Shown here in pieces: positions 27,298-36,415 of a DNA stretch of 64,000 nucleotides. Source of the DNA: Palsa-883 sp963826975. GTDB taxonomy: Bacteria; Pseudomonadota; Alphaproteobacteria; Acetobacterales; Acetobacteraceae. The translations under genes and the position numbers were made by a program. The stretch lies in the NCBI GenBank assembly GCA_963826975.1, contig CAWGZJ010000011.1, positions 1 to 64,000 of the forward strand. The letters run 5' to 3'. Numbering within the stretch: the first letter of the stretch is position 1; every line of letters begins with the position of its first letter. The notes under the pieces were generated by a model, which was not told the origin of the DNA, made no database searches, and was given only the letters and a program-made list of their open reading frames with translations.

Positions 27298-27410
27298 GGG
27301 GAGGATGTTACCAGTTCCGCGTTCGCGCGTTTACGGCACACTGGCCGTCGCCCGAACCGCCTGATAGTACCACCCACACAGCGCCCATGCAGCCCCGGGA
27401 GGAACCGGCC

Positions 27411-28184
27411 ATGACCTACGAGCACATCCTGACCGAAACGGAAGACGGTGTCGGCATCATCACGCTCAACCGCCCCGAGAAACTCAACGCCATGAACCGC
27501 CGCCTGTCGCACGAGCTGCACAGCGCGGTCAAAGCCATGGAGGCCGACGCCGACATCGGCTGCATCGTCATCACCGGCGCCGGCGAGCGTGCCTTCACCG
27601 CCGGCGGCGACATCCACGAGCAATTGTCGGACGACGCGCGCTACACCGACGAACAGCTCGACGCGATGCGGAGCGGGCGGCCGAGTTACGATATCTCGGC
27701 TTGTGCCAAGCCGATCATGGGCATGATGAACGGCCTCGCCTTCGGCGGCGGCGCCGTGCTGGCGTCCTCGCTCGACATGCGGGTGGGGTGCGAGGCGACG
27801 AAGTTTCGGTTTCTCGCCGCCGCGTATGGGCGCATCAACTCGACCTGGTCGTTGCCCAATCAGGTCGGTTGGCCGATCGCCAAGGAGCTGCTGTTCACCG
27901 CGCGCGTGGTGGAGGCCGAGGAAGCCTACCGCATCGGCCTGCTCAACCACCTGGTGCCGCGTGCGCAGTTGCGTGCCAAGACGATGGAGATTGCGCGGAT
28001 GATCGCCGGCAACCACCGCGGCGCGGTGATGGGCGTCAAGGCGCTGCTGCTGCAACAGTTGGGCGAGAGCCTGGAGCGGCAATGGCAGGTCGAGCACGAC
28101 TACGGCGTCAACGTGATGCGTGGCGCCAAGGCCGCGGATGCGTTTCCCGATTTCATTGCGCGTAAGATTGCCAAGACGGGGTGA
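27411..28184 (+). CDS. Crotonase-family protein (enoyl-CoA hydratase/isomerase-like)
   Basis: 257 residues; RBS GGGAGGAACC precedes ATG 27411. Oxyanion-hole elements are kept (ERAFTAGGDIHE and NGLAFGGGAVLA). The segment that usually bears a catalytic glutamate (P-E-x-x-L-G-L-x-P-x-x-G) reads AYGRINSTWSLPNQVGW instead, so standard hydration through the usual second glutamate is doubtful. Decarboxylase, isomerase or hydrolase activity is possible. No neighbouring pathway genes point to a substrate. Confidence 0.85.
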   Translation: MTYEHILTETEDGVGIITLNRPEKLNAMNRRLSHELHSAVKAMEADADIGCIVITGAGERAFTAGGDIHEQLSDDARYTDEQLDAMRSGRPSYDISACAKPIMGMMNGLAFGGGAVLASSLDMRVGCEATKFRFLAAAYGRINSTWSLPNQVGWPIAKELLFTARVVEAEEAYRIGLLNHLVPRAQLRAKTMEIARMIAGNHRGAVMGVKALLLQQLGESLERQWQVEHDYGVNVMRGAKAADAFPDFIARKIAKTG

Positions 28185-28228
28185 CTGCCGGGGTGCGGCT
28201 AGCGGTTTAAGGAAGTAATCCAGTCCAA

Positions 28229-28411
28229 GCAAGTAATCAATCGGACACAGAGTTACACCGAGTGCACACAGAGTTTCACTGAGAAGTGAGCAATGGCGCT
28301 TCGCGCGGATACACTGGCTGACTTCGCGCGAAGCGCAATCAATTCTTCTGATACTTCTCTGTGAAACTCTGTGTGCACTCGGTGTAACTCTGTGTCCGCT
28401 TGATTACTTGC
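28229..28411. repeat. Long inverted repeat with nested stem (59-bp arms)
   Basis: Arms 28229-28287 and 28353-28411 are reverse complements with only two mismatches (starts GCAAGTAATCAATCGGACAC). Inside the loop a second perfect 12-bp stem, GCGCTTCGCGCG/CGCGCGAAGCGC, lies at 28296-28307 and 28325-28336. It sits between the convergent crotonase and desaturase-like genes. It looks like a miniature mobile element or elaborate bidirectional terminator. Confidence 0.95.
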
Positions 28412-28426
28412 TTCACGCGCGAGCTC

Positions 28427-29287
28427 CTAAGGCGGCCCGAAAACGAGCGTAAGCCGCTCCCGCCAGCTGCCCGCCCGGGCCACGCCGCGTATCAGGTCCG
28501 CCAGCCCGCCATACGCAATCACGAACGGATTGCCGGGTGCCGACCGCGGATGCGACAGCCCATAGCGGATCGCCACATCCCGCCGCTCGGCCTGGTAGGT
28601 TCCCAGCAGATGGTCCCACACCATCAGCACGCCGCCGAAGTTCTTGTCGATATACTCGGGGTTGCTCGCGTGATGCACCCGGTGCGCCGACGGCGTGTTC
28701 ACCACCCATTCGAGCCACCCGATCCTCGGCACCAGTTCGGTATGCACGAAGAACTGATACGTCAGGCTGGCCGACGCCATCCCGAACACCCAGACCGGAT
28801 CGAATCCGATCCAGACGATCGGCAGGTAGAACAGGAACACCCCCGACAGGATCGGCGTCCACGAAAGCCGGAATGCCGCCGAGGTCACCATGCGCTCCGT
28901 GCTGTGATGCACGCTGTGCGACGCCCAGAGCAGCGCCACCCGGTGCGACGACCGGTGTTCCACATAGAACGCCAGCTCGGTCAGCACGAACAACGCGACC
29001 AGCGCTGGCCAATGCGTGAAGGAAACCGGAATGGTTGTCAGCCGCAGCGAGTAAACCCCGGCGGCGATCACCGAGAATATCAGCCCATGCACCGCCGCCT
29101 GGCTGACCAGATGTCCGACCGCCAGCAACAACGACACTCCGGTGTTCCGCCACGGATATCGGCCCTGCCGCGCCTGGATCGCCAGCGCCTCGGCCAGGAT
29201 GGTGAACAGGAACACCGGCGCGAACACCACCCCGAGCTGATTGGGCGCCCGCGCCCAGAGATCGGAGAATGATGGGTAGAACTCCAT
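28427..29287 (-). CDS. Fatty acid hydroxylase/sterol desaturase family membrane protein
   Basis: 286 residues. The start was set at 29287 (MEFYPSFSD) because GGAGGGGCCT precedes it; the frame is open to 29431. Four to five membrane helices and the di-iron histidine motifs EHRSSH, HSVHH and HRVHH are all present, as in FA_hydroxylase (C-5 sterol desaturase) proteins. It should hydroxylate or desaturate a lipid in the membrane; substrate unknown. Confidence 0.88.
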   Translation of the reverse strand: MEFYPSFSDLWARAPNQLGVVFAPVFLFTILAEALAIQARQGRYPWRNTGVSLLLAVGHLVSQAAVHGLIFSVIAAGVYSLRLTTIPVSFTHWPALVALFVLTELAFYVEHRSSHRVALLWASHSVHHSTERMVTSAAFRLSWTPILSGVFLFYLPIVWIGFDPVWVFGMASASLTYQFFVHTELVPRIGWLEWVVNTPSAHRVHHASNPEYIDKNFGGVLMVWDHLLGTYQAERRDVAIRYGLSHPRSAPGNPFVIAYGGLADLIRGVARAGSWRERLTLVFGPP

Positions 29288-29610
29288 AGGCCCCTCCATG
29301 GAAAGCAGGAGCGGGGATGCCCCCGGCGAGAGGACGGTCGTCCCCTGGGCCCCGCACAGCTCGTTTACCACAACAACGATTTGCTGGTCGGATAATAGCA
29401 GGCGCCGAAACCATTGACTCTCCACCGTCATGGCCGGTCATCCGCGACTTGCCTTTGTGCGGCAAGAGAAGTCGTGGATGGCCGGCCCACCGGGTCAAGC
29501 GCCCGGCGGTAGGCTCCGCCTGTCCTCGGGCGCTTGACCCGGGGCCGGCCATGATGGGTACCCGGCTCGCGACTTGACGAATCCTGTCCTGCTGATATCG
29601 TTGCGGCCGC
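29288..29610. other. Intergenic region with mosaic hairpin element
   Basis: 323 bp between divergent genes. Contains the composite repeat at 29421-29562. The desaturase frame continues into it without family resemblance. Promoters for both neighbours should lie here. Confidence 0.5.
29421..29562. repeat. Mosaic hairpin element (GTCATGGCCGG family)
   Basis: Outer arms CCACCGTCATGGCCGG and CCGGCCATGATGGG, an inner GCGACTT/AAGTCGT pair, and a perfect 15-bp stem CGGGTCAAGCGCCCG (29491-29505) with CGGGCGCTTGACCCG (29527-29541). The same building blocks appear in other order at 50343-50510 and, in part, 37423-37530 and the family B copies. Confidence 0.85.
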
Positions 29611-30870
29611 ATGGCCTCCTCCGCCAATCTGGTCGCGATCCTGCTGTTCCTCGCGGCATCCGTCGCGACGATCAATCATCGCTACATCGGCCTGCCGCGA
29701 GCGATTGCGCTGCTGCTGGGCTCGCTGGGCGTCTCCGCGGCGATCGCGGTGATCGATCCTTTCGTAACCACCGACCTCGCGGGGTGGGTGCGCGGCATGC
29801 TGAGCGACGCCGCGCTGCCGCAGGTGCTGCTGGATATCGTGCTCGGCCTGCTGCTGTTTGCGGCCAGCCTGCATGTCGATCTGACGGAACTGCGCCGGCA
29901 GAAATGGACCGTGCTGGTCCTGGCGACCGCCAGCGTGATCATTGCCACGGCGGTCTTCGGTGGCGGGATCTGGGTGCTGTTCCGCGTCGCCGGATCGCCC
30001 GTCCCGCTGGGCTGGTGCATGGTGCTGGGCGCCGTGCTGGCACCGACGGATGCCGTCGTGGTCGATGCGCTGCTGCGTCGCGCGGCCCTGCCGACTGCGC
30101 TGAAGACTGCCATTTCAGGTGAAAGCCTGTTCAACGACGGCGCGGGCGTCGTGTTGTTTCAGATCATGCTCCGCTTTGCGCACGGCGAGCACGGGCTGTT
30201 TGGCCACGGGCAGGTCGCGGCTGCCTTGGCCATCGAGGGCGTCGGCGGCGGTGCGTTCGGCTGCGTAACAGGCTTTCTCGCCGCCCGCGTGATGCGATGG
30301 GTCGATGAGCCTGGGCTTCGGCTGATGATCTCGCTGGCGCTGGTCACCAGCACCTATCGCCTGGCCGATCTGCTGGGCATATCGGGCCCGACGGCCGTGG
30401 TCGCCTGCGGGCTGCTGCTGCGCATGCGGTATCCGCGTGACGCCGAGCGCATCTCGATGATCGACGAGATCACCGGGTTCTGGCACGTCATCGACGAGTT
30501 GCTGAACGCGATGCTGTTCGTGCTGATCGGGTTCGAGTTGTTCGCCATTAATTTCGCCCGCGTATTTTTCGTGCCCGTCGTCGGCGCGCTGCCGCTTTCA
30601 CTGTTCTCGCGCCTGGTGGGCGTTGTCCTGCCGGTACTTGTGCTGCGCGGCGACGGGCGGCAGGAGCGGCGCGGCATGGCGATACTCACTTGGGCGGGGC
30701 TGCGTGGCGGCGTATCGATCGCGCTCGCGCTCACGCTGCCCGCGAGCGAGTATCGCGGCCGGTTGCTGGTTGTGTGTTATGCGGTCGTGGTCTTTTCGAT
30801 GCTGGTGCAGGGCCTGACCATGCCGCAGGTGATCCGGTGGCTGTATGGCGACCAGCGCGGCCGGACCTGA
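29611..30870 (+). CDS. Na+/H+ antiporter, CPA1 family
   Basis: 419 residues, about 12 helices. LGAVLAPTDAVVVDALLRRA contains the ion-binding Asp of CPA1 exchangers, and ISGESLFNDGAGVVLF is their conserved helix 6 motif; GLRGGVSIALALTLP is the third signature. It should exchange Na+ (or K+) for H+ across the inner membrane, for pH or salt homeostasis. Monocistronic, and convergent with the large secreted protein gene. Confidence 0.92.
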   Translation: MASSANLVAILLFLAASVATINHRYIGLPRAIALLLGSLGVSAAIAVIDPFVTTDLAGWVRGMLSDAALPQVLLDIVLGLLLFAASLHVDLTELRRQKWTVLVLATASVIIATAVFGGGIWVLFRVAGSPVPLGWCMVLGAVLAPTDAVVVDALLRRAALPTALKTAISGESLFNDGAGVVLFQIMLRFAHGEHGLFGHGQVAAALAIEGVGGGAFGCVTGFLAARVMRWVDEPGLRLMISLALVTSTYRLADLLGISGPTAVVACGLLLRMRYPRDAERISMIDEITGFWHVIDELLNAMLFVLIGFELFAINFARVFFVPVVGALPLSLFSRLVGVVLPVLVLRGDGRQERRGMAILTWAGLRGGVSIALALTLPASEYRGRLLVVCYAVVVFSMLVQGLTMPQVIRWLYGDQRGRT

Positions 30871-30972
30871 AATGACCAGCGCGCAGATCCCAGGCGCGCC
30901 TGTCTCCAGGGTGTATGTCGCCTGGGTGTATGTCGCCTGGGCGCCTGTCGAATGGCATTCCGGGCGCGGCTT

Positions 30973-33552
30973 CTAGCGCCGAAACCTGCCGCCGCCGCCA
31001 GCCCGGCCCGCACCCCAGCCACCGCCGCCACCGCCGCCTCCACCTTGGCGGCCGAGCCGATCCTGCTCCAGTTGCTGATAGTTGCTGCTCTCCATGCGGT
31101 TGCCGCGCGCGCTGGGTTGTTGCGTCGGCTGCTTCGCGCCCTGCGTGGTCTTGGCCGACGGCGTATTCGTGGTGTTGTGCGATGGTGGCTGCACCGGGTT
31201 CCAGGAGCCGTTGTTGTATTTCGACCAGCCACTGTCGGTGTGTTGGTAGACGTTGCCGTCGTGACCGGCATACACGTCGCCGTTCTGCGTCTTCACCGCG
31301 CCGCCGCTGCCGCCGGTTATGTTGTTATGGTAGCCGGCGCCCTCGGCCCCGGTCGAGGAACTGAAGCCGCCGGCCCTGCCATTGGCATTGCTGCCGCTCT
31401 TGGTGTTCACCGTCTGGTTCGGCCCCGAGAAGGTGCTGGAGCCCGAGCGGCCATACGGCGTCCAGTTCTGATTGGTCGAACCGGACACGCCGGTGCGCGC
31501 GTTGTAGTAGCTGGCGTTCGCGCTGCCGCTGCCGTTGCTCCAGGACGCGCTGCCGTGTGCGTAGCTGCCGGTGCTGGGGTTATAGGCCGACCATGCGCCG
31601 GCGCCGCCGTTCGGTCCGTAGATTGCCCCGCCATGTGCCCAGGCGCCGGTGTTGGGGTTGTAGTAGGTCCCATGTGTCGCCGCGCCGCCGTACGGCCCGT
31701 AGATCGTGCCGCCGCGCGCCCAGGCGCCGGTGTTGGTGTTGTACCAGACCGAGCCGGCATAGGTGTAAGGGAAGGGGTAGTAGATGGGCACCGGACCCGC
31801 GATCACCACCGGCGGATAGTAGTAGCCGGTGCCGTAGACCAGCACGCCCGCGCTGACATAACCAAGCATATAGCCCGCGGTATAGCCGTAGGTCACGGCG
31901 GTCGGTGTCACTGCATAAATCTGCACGTATGTCAGATTGTAGTATGGGCTGCTGGGCGGAATACTGTGGATCACCTGCGGGATACTGTCGGCCAGCGCCC
32001 AGGGTCCGGTCGGCGTCGTGCTGACGAACCACACGCCGCTGTCACAGGCATAGTATGCCTCGCCGATTTTCAGCACCTGCGCATTGGTGTTCACGGCGGC
32101 CAGGATGGTGGTGCCCGGGATCGGCTCGAAATGGGGCGGTCCGGAATACGTCACGGTGAGTTTCGCGGCGGCACGCTCGATCGTCGCTGTCGTGGGTGTC
32201 TGCGCCTTCAGCACCGCTTCCTGTGCCTGCACCGTGCCCGGCACCGAGCCGAGGATCGGTGCATCGGGGCCGTCCGGCGGGATCAGCGCGAAGTCGGGCG
32301 GCAGTTTGTCGGTGGCGTATTGCCATGGCCCCGCGAGCCCCGGAGCCGCGAACCAGCGGCCGGACAACTGCACGTAGAAACTGCTTTGCGCCGGATCGAA
32401 GAACAGCACGCTGGATGTGTTGACCACGCGCTGCAAACCGGTGCCCGCGACCGGCTTGAGGCTCGGCGCGCCGTCGGTGACGATGATCTCGGCCGGCTTG
32501 GTGCTGACGAAGATCCGTGGCGCCTGATACCCGGCGCCTGGCGGCCGCGCCGGGATGCTTTTGCGCACGTCGGCGAAATTCGCGTCCTTGGGCAAATCGT
32601 TGAACGCCGCCGGCAGTTTTGCGACCGGCGCGTAGGGGCCATTCGGCTGCGGAGCGGAGAACCAGACGCCGTTGTTGAGCAGGTACCAGGTGCCCTGGTC
32701 GACAAACACATCCCAGTTCGTGTTCACCGCGAAACGCAAGCCGGTCTGGCCGACCGGCGTCAGCACCGGTTCGCCGTCGAACACGACAAGGCTGGCGGGC
32801 CGGTCGGCGGTGAAGATCACCGGCGGGTCGTTGTTCACCGCGACCGACGCGACCGGTTCCTGTTTCAGACTGAGCAGGATCGCCGTCAGCGGCACCTCAT
32901 GCGTTTCCATCTGCGGCAGGGCCGCGCGGATCTTCTCGTCCAGCGTCTGCGCCTGCTGGGTGTCCAGCGACGGGAAATGCGTGGCCAGCAGCTTCGGGTC
33001 GGACAGATGGACGATGCCCGCGGCCTCGTCGGTTTGCGTGGCCAGCGTCAGTTCGATGGTGCCGAGAATGGGTTTTTGCTGCCCCGGCGGCGTGACGGCC
33101 ACGGCGGCGCGGGCGGTCAGGGTCTGGCGGCCCGGCCACTCGACCGCCTGGGGCTGATAGACGGTGACGCTGGCGCCGTTGCGGGAGATCGTGTGCGGCC
33201 ATGCCGAGGTGGCGGCGGCCTGCGCGGCAAGGTGTTCGGCCGGCGGCGTCAGTTGCGGGGCTGGCATGGTTGCGGCCGGTTTCGGCGCGGGTGTCTGCGC
33301 CTGGGGCGGCTTCGGGCTGAGCGGGGCCAGCGCGTTGCGGCACCCGGCCGAGACCGCGGCGGCATGCTGTTGCAGGCATTGCAACGCCGCCTGGCCGCCG
33401 GTTGGCACGCCGGCGCAGTTGGCCTGGTAGTCGCCACGACAGGCGCTGCGGATAGCGCTGATCTGCGCCTGGGTCGGCTGCTGCGCTGACGCGGTGGCCC
33501 CGAGCGTCAGCAAGGCGAACACGGTCAGCGCCGCGTGGAATGGACGGTTCAT
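30973..33552 (-). CDS. Large secreted protein with Cys-rich repeat and W-F-GPW repeats
   Basis: 859 residues. The start at 33552 gives MNRPFHAALTVFALLTLGAT and a clear Sec signal peptide ending ASAQ; GGGAGG lies upstream. Residues ~30-75 carry a cysteine-rich repeat (SACRGDYQANCAGV, CLQQHAAAVSAGCRNAL) as in the Golgi cysteine-rich repeat family. The middle has recurrent units with WYLLNNGVWFSAPQPNGPY, SGRWFAAPGLAGPW and SGVWFVSTTPTGPW. The C-terminal third is Gly/Tyr/Asn/Ser-rich with YNTNTGAWARGGTIYGPYGG repeated three times, ending in a poly-Gly/Arg tail. Homologues are sometimes labelled carbohydrate-binding V/XII. Probably exported and surface- or matrix-associated; function unknown. Confidence 0.82.
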   Translation of the reverse strand: MNRPFHAALTVFALLTLGATASAQQPTQAQISAIRSACRGDYQANCAGVPTGGQAALQCLQQHAAAVSAGCRNALAPLSPKPPQAQTPAPKPAATMPAPQLTPPAEHLAAQAAATSAWPHTISRNGASVTVYQPQAVEWPGRQTLTARAAVAVTPPGQQKPILGTIELTLATQTDEAAGIVHLSDPKLLATHFPSLDTQQAQTLDEKIRAALPQMETHEVPLTAILLSLKQEPVASVAVNNDPPVIFTADRPASLVVFDGEPVLTPVGQTGLRFAVNTNWDVFVDQGTWYLLNNGVWFSAPQPNGPYAPVAKLPAAFNDLPKDANFADVRKSIPARPPGAGYQAPRIFVSTKPAEIIVTDGAPSLKPVAGTGLQRVVNTSSVLFFDPAQSSFYVQLSGRWFAAPGLAGPWQYATDKLPPDFALIPPDGPDAPILGSVPGTVQAQEAVLKAQTPTTATIERAAAKLTVTYSGPPHFEPIPGTTILAAVNTNAQVLKIGEAYYACDSGVWFVSTTPTGPWALADSIPQVIHSIPPSSPYYNLTYVQIYAVTPTAVTYGYTAGYMLGYVSAGVLVYGTGYYYPPVVIAGPVPIYYPFPYTYAGSVWYNTNTGAWARGGTIYGPYGGAATHGTYYNPNTGAWAHGGAIYGPNGGAGAWSAYNPSTGSYAHGSASWSNGSGSANASYYNARTGVSGSTNQNWTPYGRSGSSTFSGPNQTVNTKSGSNANGRAGGFSSSTGAEGAGYHNNITGGSGGAVKTQNGDVYAGHDGNVYQHTDSGWSKYNNGSWNPVQPPSHNTTNTPSAKTTQGAKQPTQQPSARGNRMESSNYQQLEQDRLGRQGGGGGGGGGWGAGRAGGGGRFRR

Positions 33553-34127
33553 CGGCGCTTCACGCCTCCCCCTGGTTTTCGGCCGATGTGTCGGCACGCC
33601 CGAACCGGCCGCGGCTCTTCCGGACGTTGCTTAAGCCATACGGGCTGGCGTGCGAAGAGGGTAGGGGGTTGGTGCCGGGGCAATCGCATTTGGAATCCGC
33701 CGCATTTGGAATCCGCGTTGTCCGCCGTTCGCGGCTCGGCGGGACGGTGAACCGTCAATACGCCAAGGCCCCGCGAAGACCGGGCTGAGGCGGCAGGTTC
33801 GAGCCATCAGATGTCGCGAAAACCACGTCTGCCGCCATTCACTCCCCCGCGCCGCCGCGGCTGCGATCGACCCGGCCTGATCTGCGAGGCAGCAGGCTCC
33901 GATCGGCTGGGGAGTCACGGGAAAGGCGGGGGCGCTTTTGGGATCGTCCAGAAGCCTGCACTGGACATCTCGCGGCGCGCGTTTGTCCTGTCGGGATTTT
34001 TACAGTTTATTTTTTCGGTTCGATAAAGATTTGACAACACGCGCGATATCAGAAGGTTAGAAGTTGGCATGAGAATTGCTCCACAATGCTTTGATAAAAG
34101 CCAATCTTGCGGAGAAGAACGTTGTCC
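33553..34127. other. Intergenic region upstream of PEP-CTERM gene
   Basis: 575 bp between divergent genes with no supportable ORF. The right part (33990-34080) is unusually AT-rich for this DNA and has TTGACA at 34031-34036, a plausible -35 element for the gene at 34128, though no good -10 follows at 17 bp. Confidence 0.45.
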
Positions 34128-34751
34128 ATGCCAACCGACCGCGCGACCGACGGTAACCACGTGTCGGCCTGGCGCCTGCTGATCGGCACCGCCGCTCTGC
34201 CTGCCGCCGCCCTTGCCATGATGCTGGCCTTCCCGCGGGACGTGTCTGCGGCCAACATCGACTACACCTTCTCGAGCGACGCTTCGCTCACTTTCGCCGA
34301 TAGCAGTGTGGAGGATGTCTCCGGCTCTTTCGTTTTCAATACGACAGGCGGCACGGTTTCCAACGTAAACATAATTCTGGCGGGGCCGGCCCCGGAAGCA
34401 GACACCTATGATACCAACCCGTTCTATACCATAGACCCACCCGGACCGGCCCTGTGCTCTCATGTCGCCGGCCCCGCCGGAACGGTCCCGATGCTCTGTC
34501 TGTGGTTCGAAGCGCCGTTGGGTGGCTCGACAGACGCGTTCACTACGACGCCCAATTCAGGAATAGGGTTTTTTCCAACCGACCCTGGGATCAACGTTGC
34601 CGAAACTGCTGTCGCCGGAGGCGTCTCCACGAATTCCGCCATCCCCGAACCTTCCACTCTCGCCCTGCTCGCCGGTGCCATCGGCTTCTTCGGTTTCAGG
34701 CGACGGGCTAACCGCCAAGACCGCTTCCCACCTGCGGTTCAGCCACAATAA
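34128..34751 (+). CDS. PEP-CTERM sorting domain protein
   Basis: 207 residues. RBS GCGGAGAAGAACG before ATG 34128. N-terminal signal region (SAWRLLIGTAALPAAALAMM, cleavage near VSAAN), then a beta-rich low-complexity body, and a C-terminal PEP-CTERM signal: IPEPSTLALLAGAIGFFG followed by RRR. This marks export and processing by an exosortase; no exosortase is in the window. The short tail after the RRR is longer than usual. Function likely extracellular or surface matrix. Confidence 0.85.
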   Translation: MPTDRATDGNHVSAWRLLIGTAALPAAALAMMLAFPRDVSAANIDYTFSSDASLTFADSSVEDVSGSFVFNTTGGTVSNVNIILAGPAPEADTYDTNPFYTIDPPGPALCSHVAGPAGTVPMLCLWFEAPLGGSTDAFTTTPNSGIGFFPTDPGINVAETAVAGGVSTNSAIPEPSTLALLAGAIGFFGFRRRANRQDRFPPAVQPQ

Positions 34752-34926
34752 GCGCAGCGCCGGACCCGATCTTGGTTAATCCACCGACCTTTTGCACCGA
34801 TTCAAACTGACCGTCCCGAATTCATCGCAGGTACCAAGCCTTGGCGGCTTGGCGATTTACTGTCGCTTTCATCAGCACTTCCCCGCCGCCGCAAATTCCA
34901 AACGCGATCGGCCTGATAATTCCGTA

Positions 34927-35376
34927 TCAGTAACGCTTGTATGCCAGGAACTTGCCGGTCATCGCCAGCCTCACGCGATCGCCCTTCTGGTCGGGCTGGC
35001 GCTCCAGAGTCATGTCGAAGTCGATCGCACTCATGATCCCGTCGCCGAACTCTTCCTGGATCAGCTCCTTCCAGGTGGTGCCGTAGACCATCACCAGCTC
35101 GTAGAACCGGTAGATTAGCGGATCGGTCGGCACCTGGGTTGGCAACGAGCCGCGATAGGGGATCGCTTGCAGCAGCACCACCTCGTCTTCATCCAGGCCC
35201 AGGATCGCACCGGCCTTCGCCGCCGTCTCCGCCGTCATCGACATCTGGCCCAGACACGCGGCACAGGTCCACACCGGCGAATACCCAAGCTGCGCGGCGA
35301 GCGCCGCCCAGGTCAGCCCTCGGGCCTGCTTGAGCGCCAGTATCTTCTGCCCCAGTGCGGTCTTGGCGTCGTTCAT
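34927..35376 (-). CDS. cynS: Cyanase (cyanate hydratase)
   Basis: 149 residues (E. coli CynS 156). The start at 35376 (MNDAKTALGQKI) has AGGAGAGGCACGG upstream. N-terminal HTH-like domain (~10-75), then PLIYRFYELVMVYG and EEFGDGIMSAIDF, which hold the active-site Arg, Glu and Ser. It converts cyanate and bicarbonate to ammonia and CO2. No cynT or transporter adjacent, though the sulfonate operon lies 2.2 kb away. The unusual cysteine pair in WTCAACLG is in the HTH-like part. Confidence 0.95.
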   Translation of the reverse strand: MNDAKTALGQKILALKQARGLTWAALAAQLGYSPVWTCAACLGQMSMTAETAAKAGAILGLDEDEVVLLQAIPYRGSLPTQVPTDPLIYRFYELVMVYGTTWKELIQEEFGDGIMSAIDFDMTLERQPDQKGDRVRLAMTGKFLAYKRY

Positions 35377-35588
35377 CCGTGCCTCTCCTGGTTCATCGAC
35401 CGGCGGCCTCCGATGTTCCGGCGGACCGCGTGTGGCCACCGCACGCAATCGGCGTGCCAGCCTCAGCGCGCCCGCGTGCGTGCGCGGCGCGGGCTGACGC
35501 AGCCTGGGGCAACCAATTCTTAACCCTGTCTTGCGATCACCACGCGTCATCGACGCGGTGACGGACGCCTCGCATCCGGGACTGCCTG

Positions 35589-35656
35589 CCGTGTCACCTG
35601 ACCCGCCGTGTCACCCGACCCGCCGTGTTACCGGACCCGCCGTGTCACCCGAAAGG
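35589..35656. repeat. 17-bp tandem repeat, four copies
   Basis: CCGTGTCACCYGACCCG at 35589, 35606, 35623 and 35640, the last copy degenerate (ends GAAAGG, forming the ribosome binding region). It lies immediately upstream of the gene starting at 35662, so it could be a regulator-binding array or just a replication slippage tract in its leader. Confidence 0.9.
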
Positions 35657-35661
35657 TCACC

Positions 35662-36318
35662 ATGCGCCGCCTGCCGCACCTTGCCGCCACCGCCCCGTTG
35701 CTCTTTCTGGCCGGCGCCGCCGCCGCGGCGCCGGTCTCGGTGACATTCTCCGGATTCATCGCCGCCAATGCCTTCGATCCCCTGGGCGCATTCGGCACGG
35801 TCGGCGCCGATCTCGCCGGCGAGGCGATGAGCACCACCATCAGCTTCGACACCACGCTGCACTACACCGCCAGTGGGTCGAACGATCAGTATACCGATGC
35901 CGCGCCTGGCACCGGAGCGACCACCATCAGCGTCACCATCGGAGGCGTGACGCTGACGAAATCATCCTCCTACACCGGCTTGCTGGAAGCGATCAGCATC
36001 GGCGTCGACACCGAGGCGCTCGGCTACGCCGCCGACGCGCCCGACGACATGCTGGGCTATGGCGTCGCGTCGACCACCGCGTGGGCGCCGGGGGCGATCG
36101 GCTCCTCCGCCGGGTTCGGCGCTTTGTTCGCCACGACCGATCCCAACCAGGCGCAATACCTGGAGGTCGGGACCGGGCCGGTGCTGTGGGAGTACCTGCC
36201 GTTTACCTCGACCGATGCGCAGATCATCGCCGAGCCCGCCGCCGCGTGGCTGCTTCCCGTCGCGCTGCTGGGGCTTGTTGTCGTGCGTGGCCGGGTGCCC
36301 GCGCGGCGTGACAGATGA
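35662..36318 (+). CDS. Secreted protein with PEP-CTERM-like C-terminal anchor
   Basis: 218 residues. ATG 35662 with GAAAGG upstream. Signal peptide MRRLPHLAATAPLLFLAGAA (cleavage near AAAAP). The body is Thr/Ser/Gly-rich beta-type, with SGFIAANAFDPLGAFGTVG at its start. C-terminus IIAEPAAAWLLPVALLGLVV then RGRVPARR resembles a PEP-CTERM signal with AEP in place of PEP. Related in plan, not sequence, to the PEP-CTERM gene at 34128. Confidence 0.75.
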   Translation: MRRLPHLAATAPLLFLAGAAAAAPVSVTFSGFIAANAFDPLGAFGTVGADLAGEAMSTTISFDTTLHYTASGSNDQYTDAAPGTGATTISVTIGGVTLTKSSSYTGLLEAISIGVDTEALGYAADAPDDMLGYGVASTTAWAPGAIGSSAGFGALFATTDPNQAQYLEVGTGPVLWEYLPFTSTDAQIIAEPAAAWLLPVALLGLVVVRGRVPARRDR

Positions 36319-36415
36319 ATGATGGCGGGGTCGGTTAGACATCACGCCAGAAGGCGCTTGGCGGCGCCCGCGCTGGCGTGGCATCTGGGGCGGGGAGACT
36401 GATCCGCACGATTCC

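Noticed and set aside
30952..33489. 845-codon open frame on the plus strand
   Set aside because: It is the antisense shadow of the large secreted protein (30973-33552, minus), which has a signal peptide, RBS and domain repeats; the plus frame is Arg/His/Gly-rich with no family character.
35140..35333. Plus-strand ORFs antisense to cynS
   Set aside because: Cyanase on the minus strand has all catalytic residues and an RBS; the plus frames are shadows.
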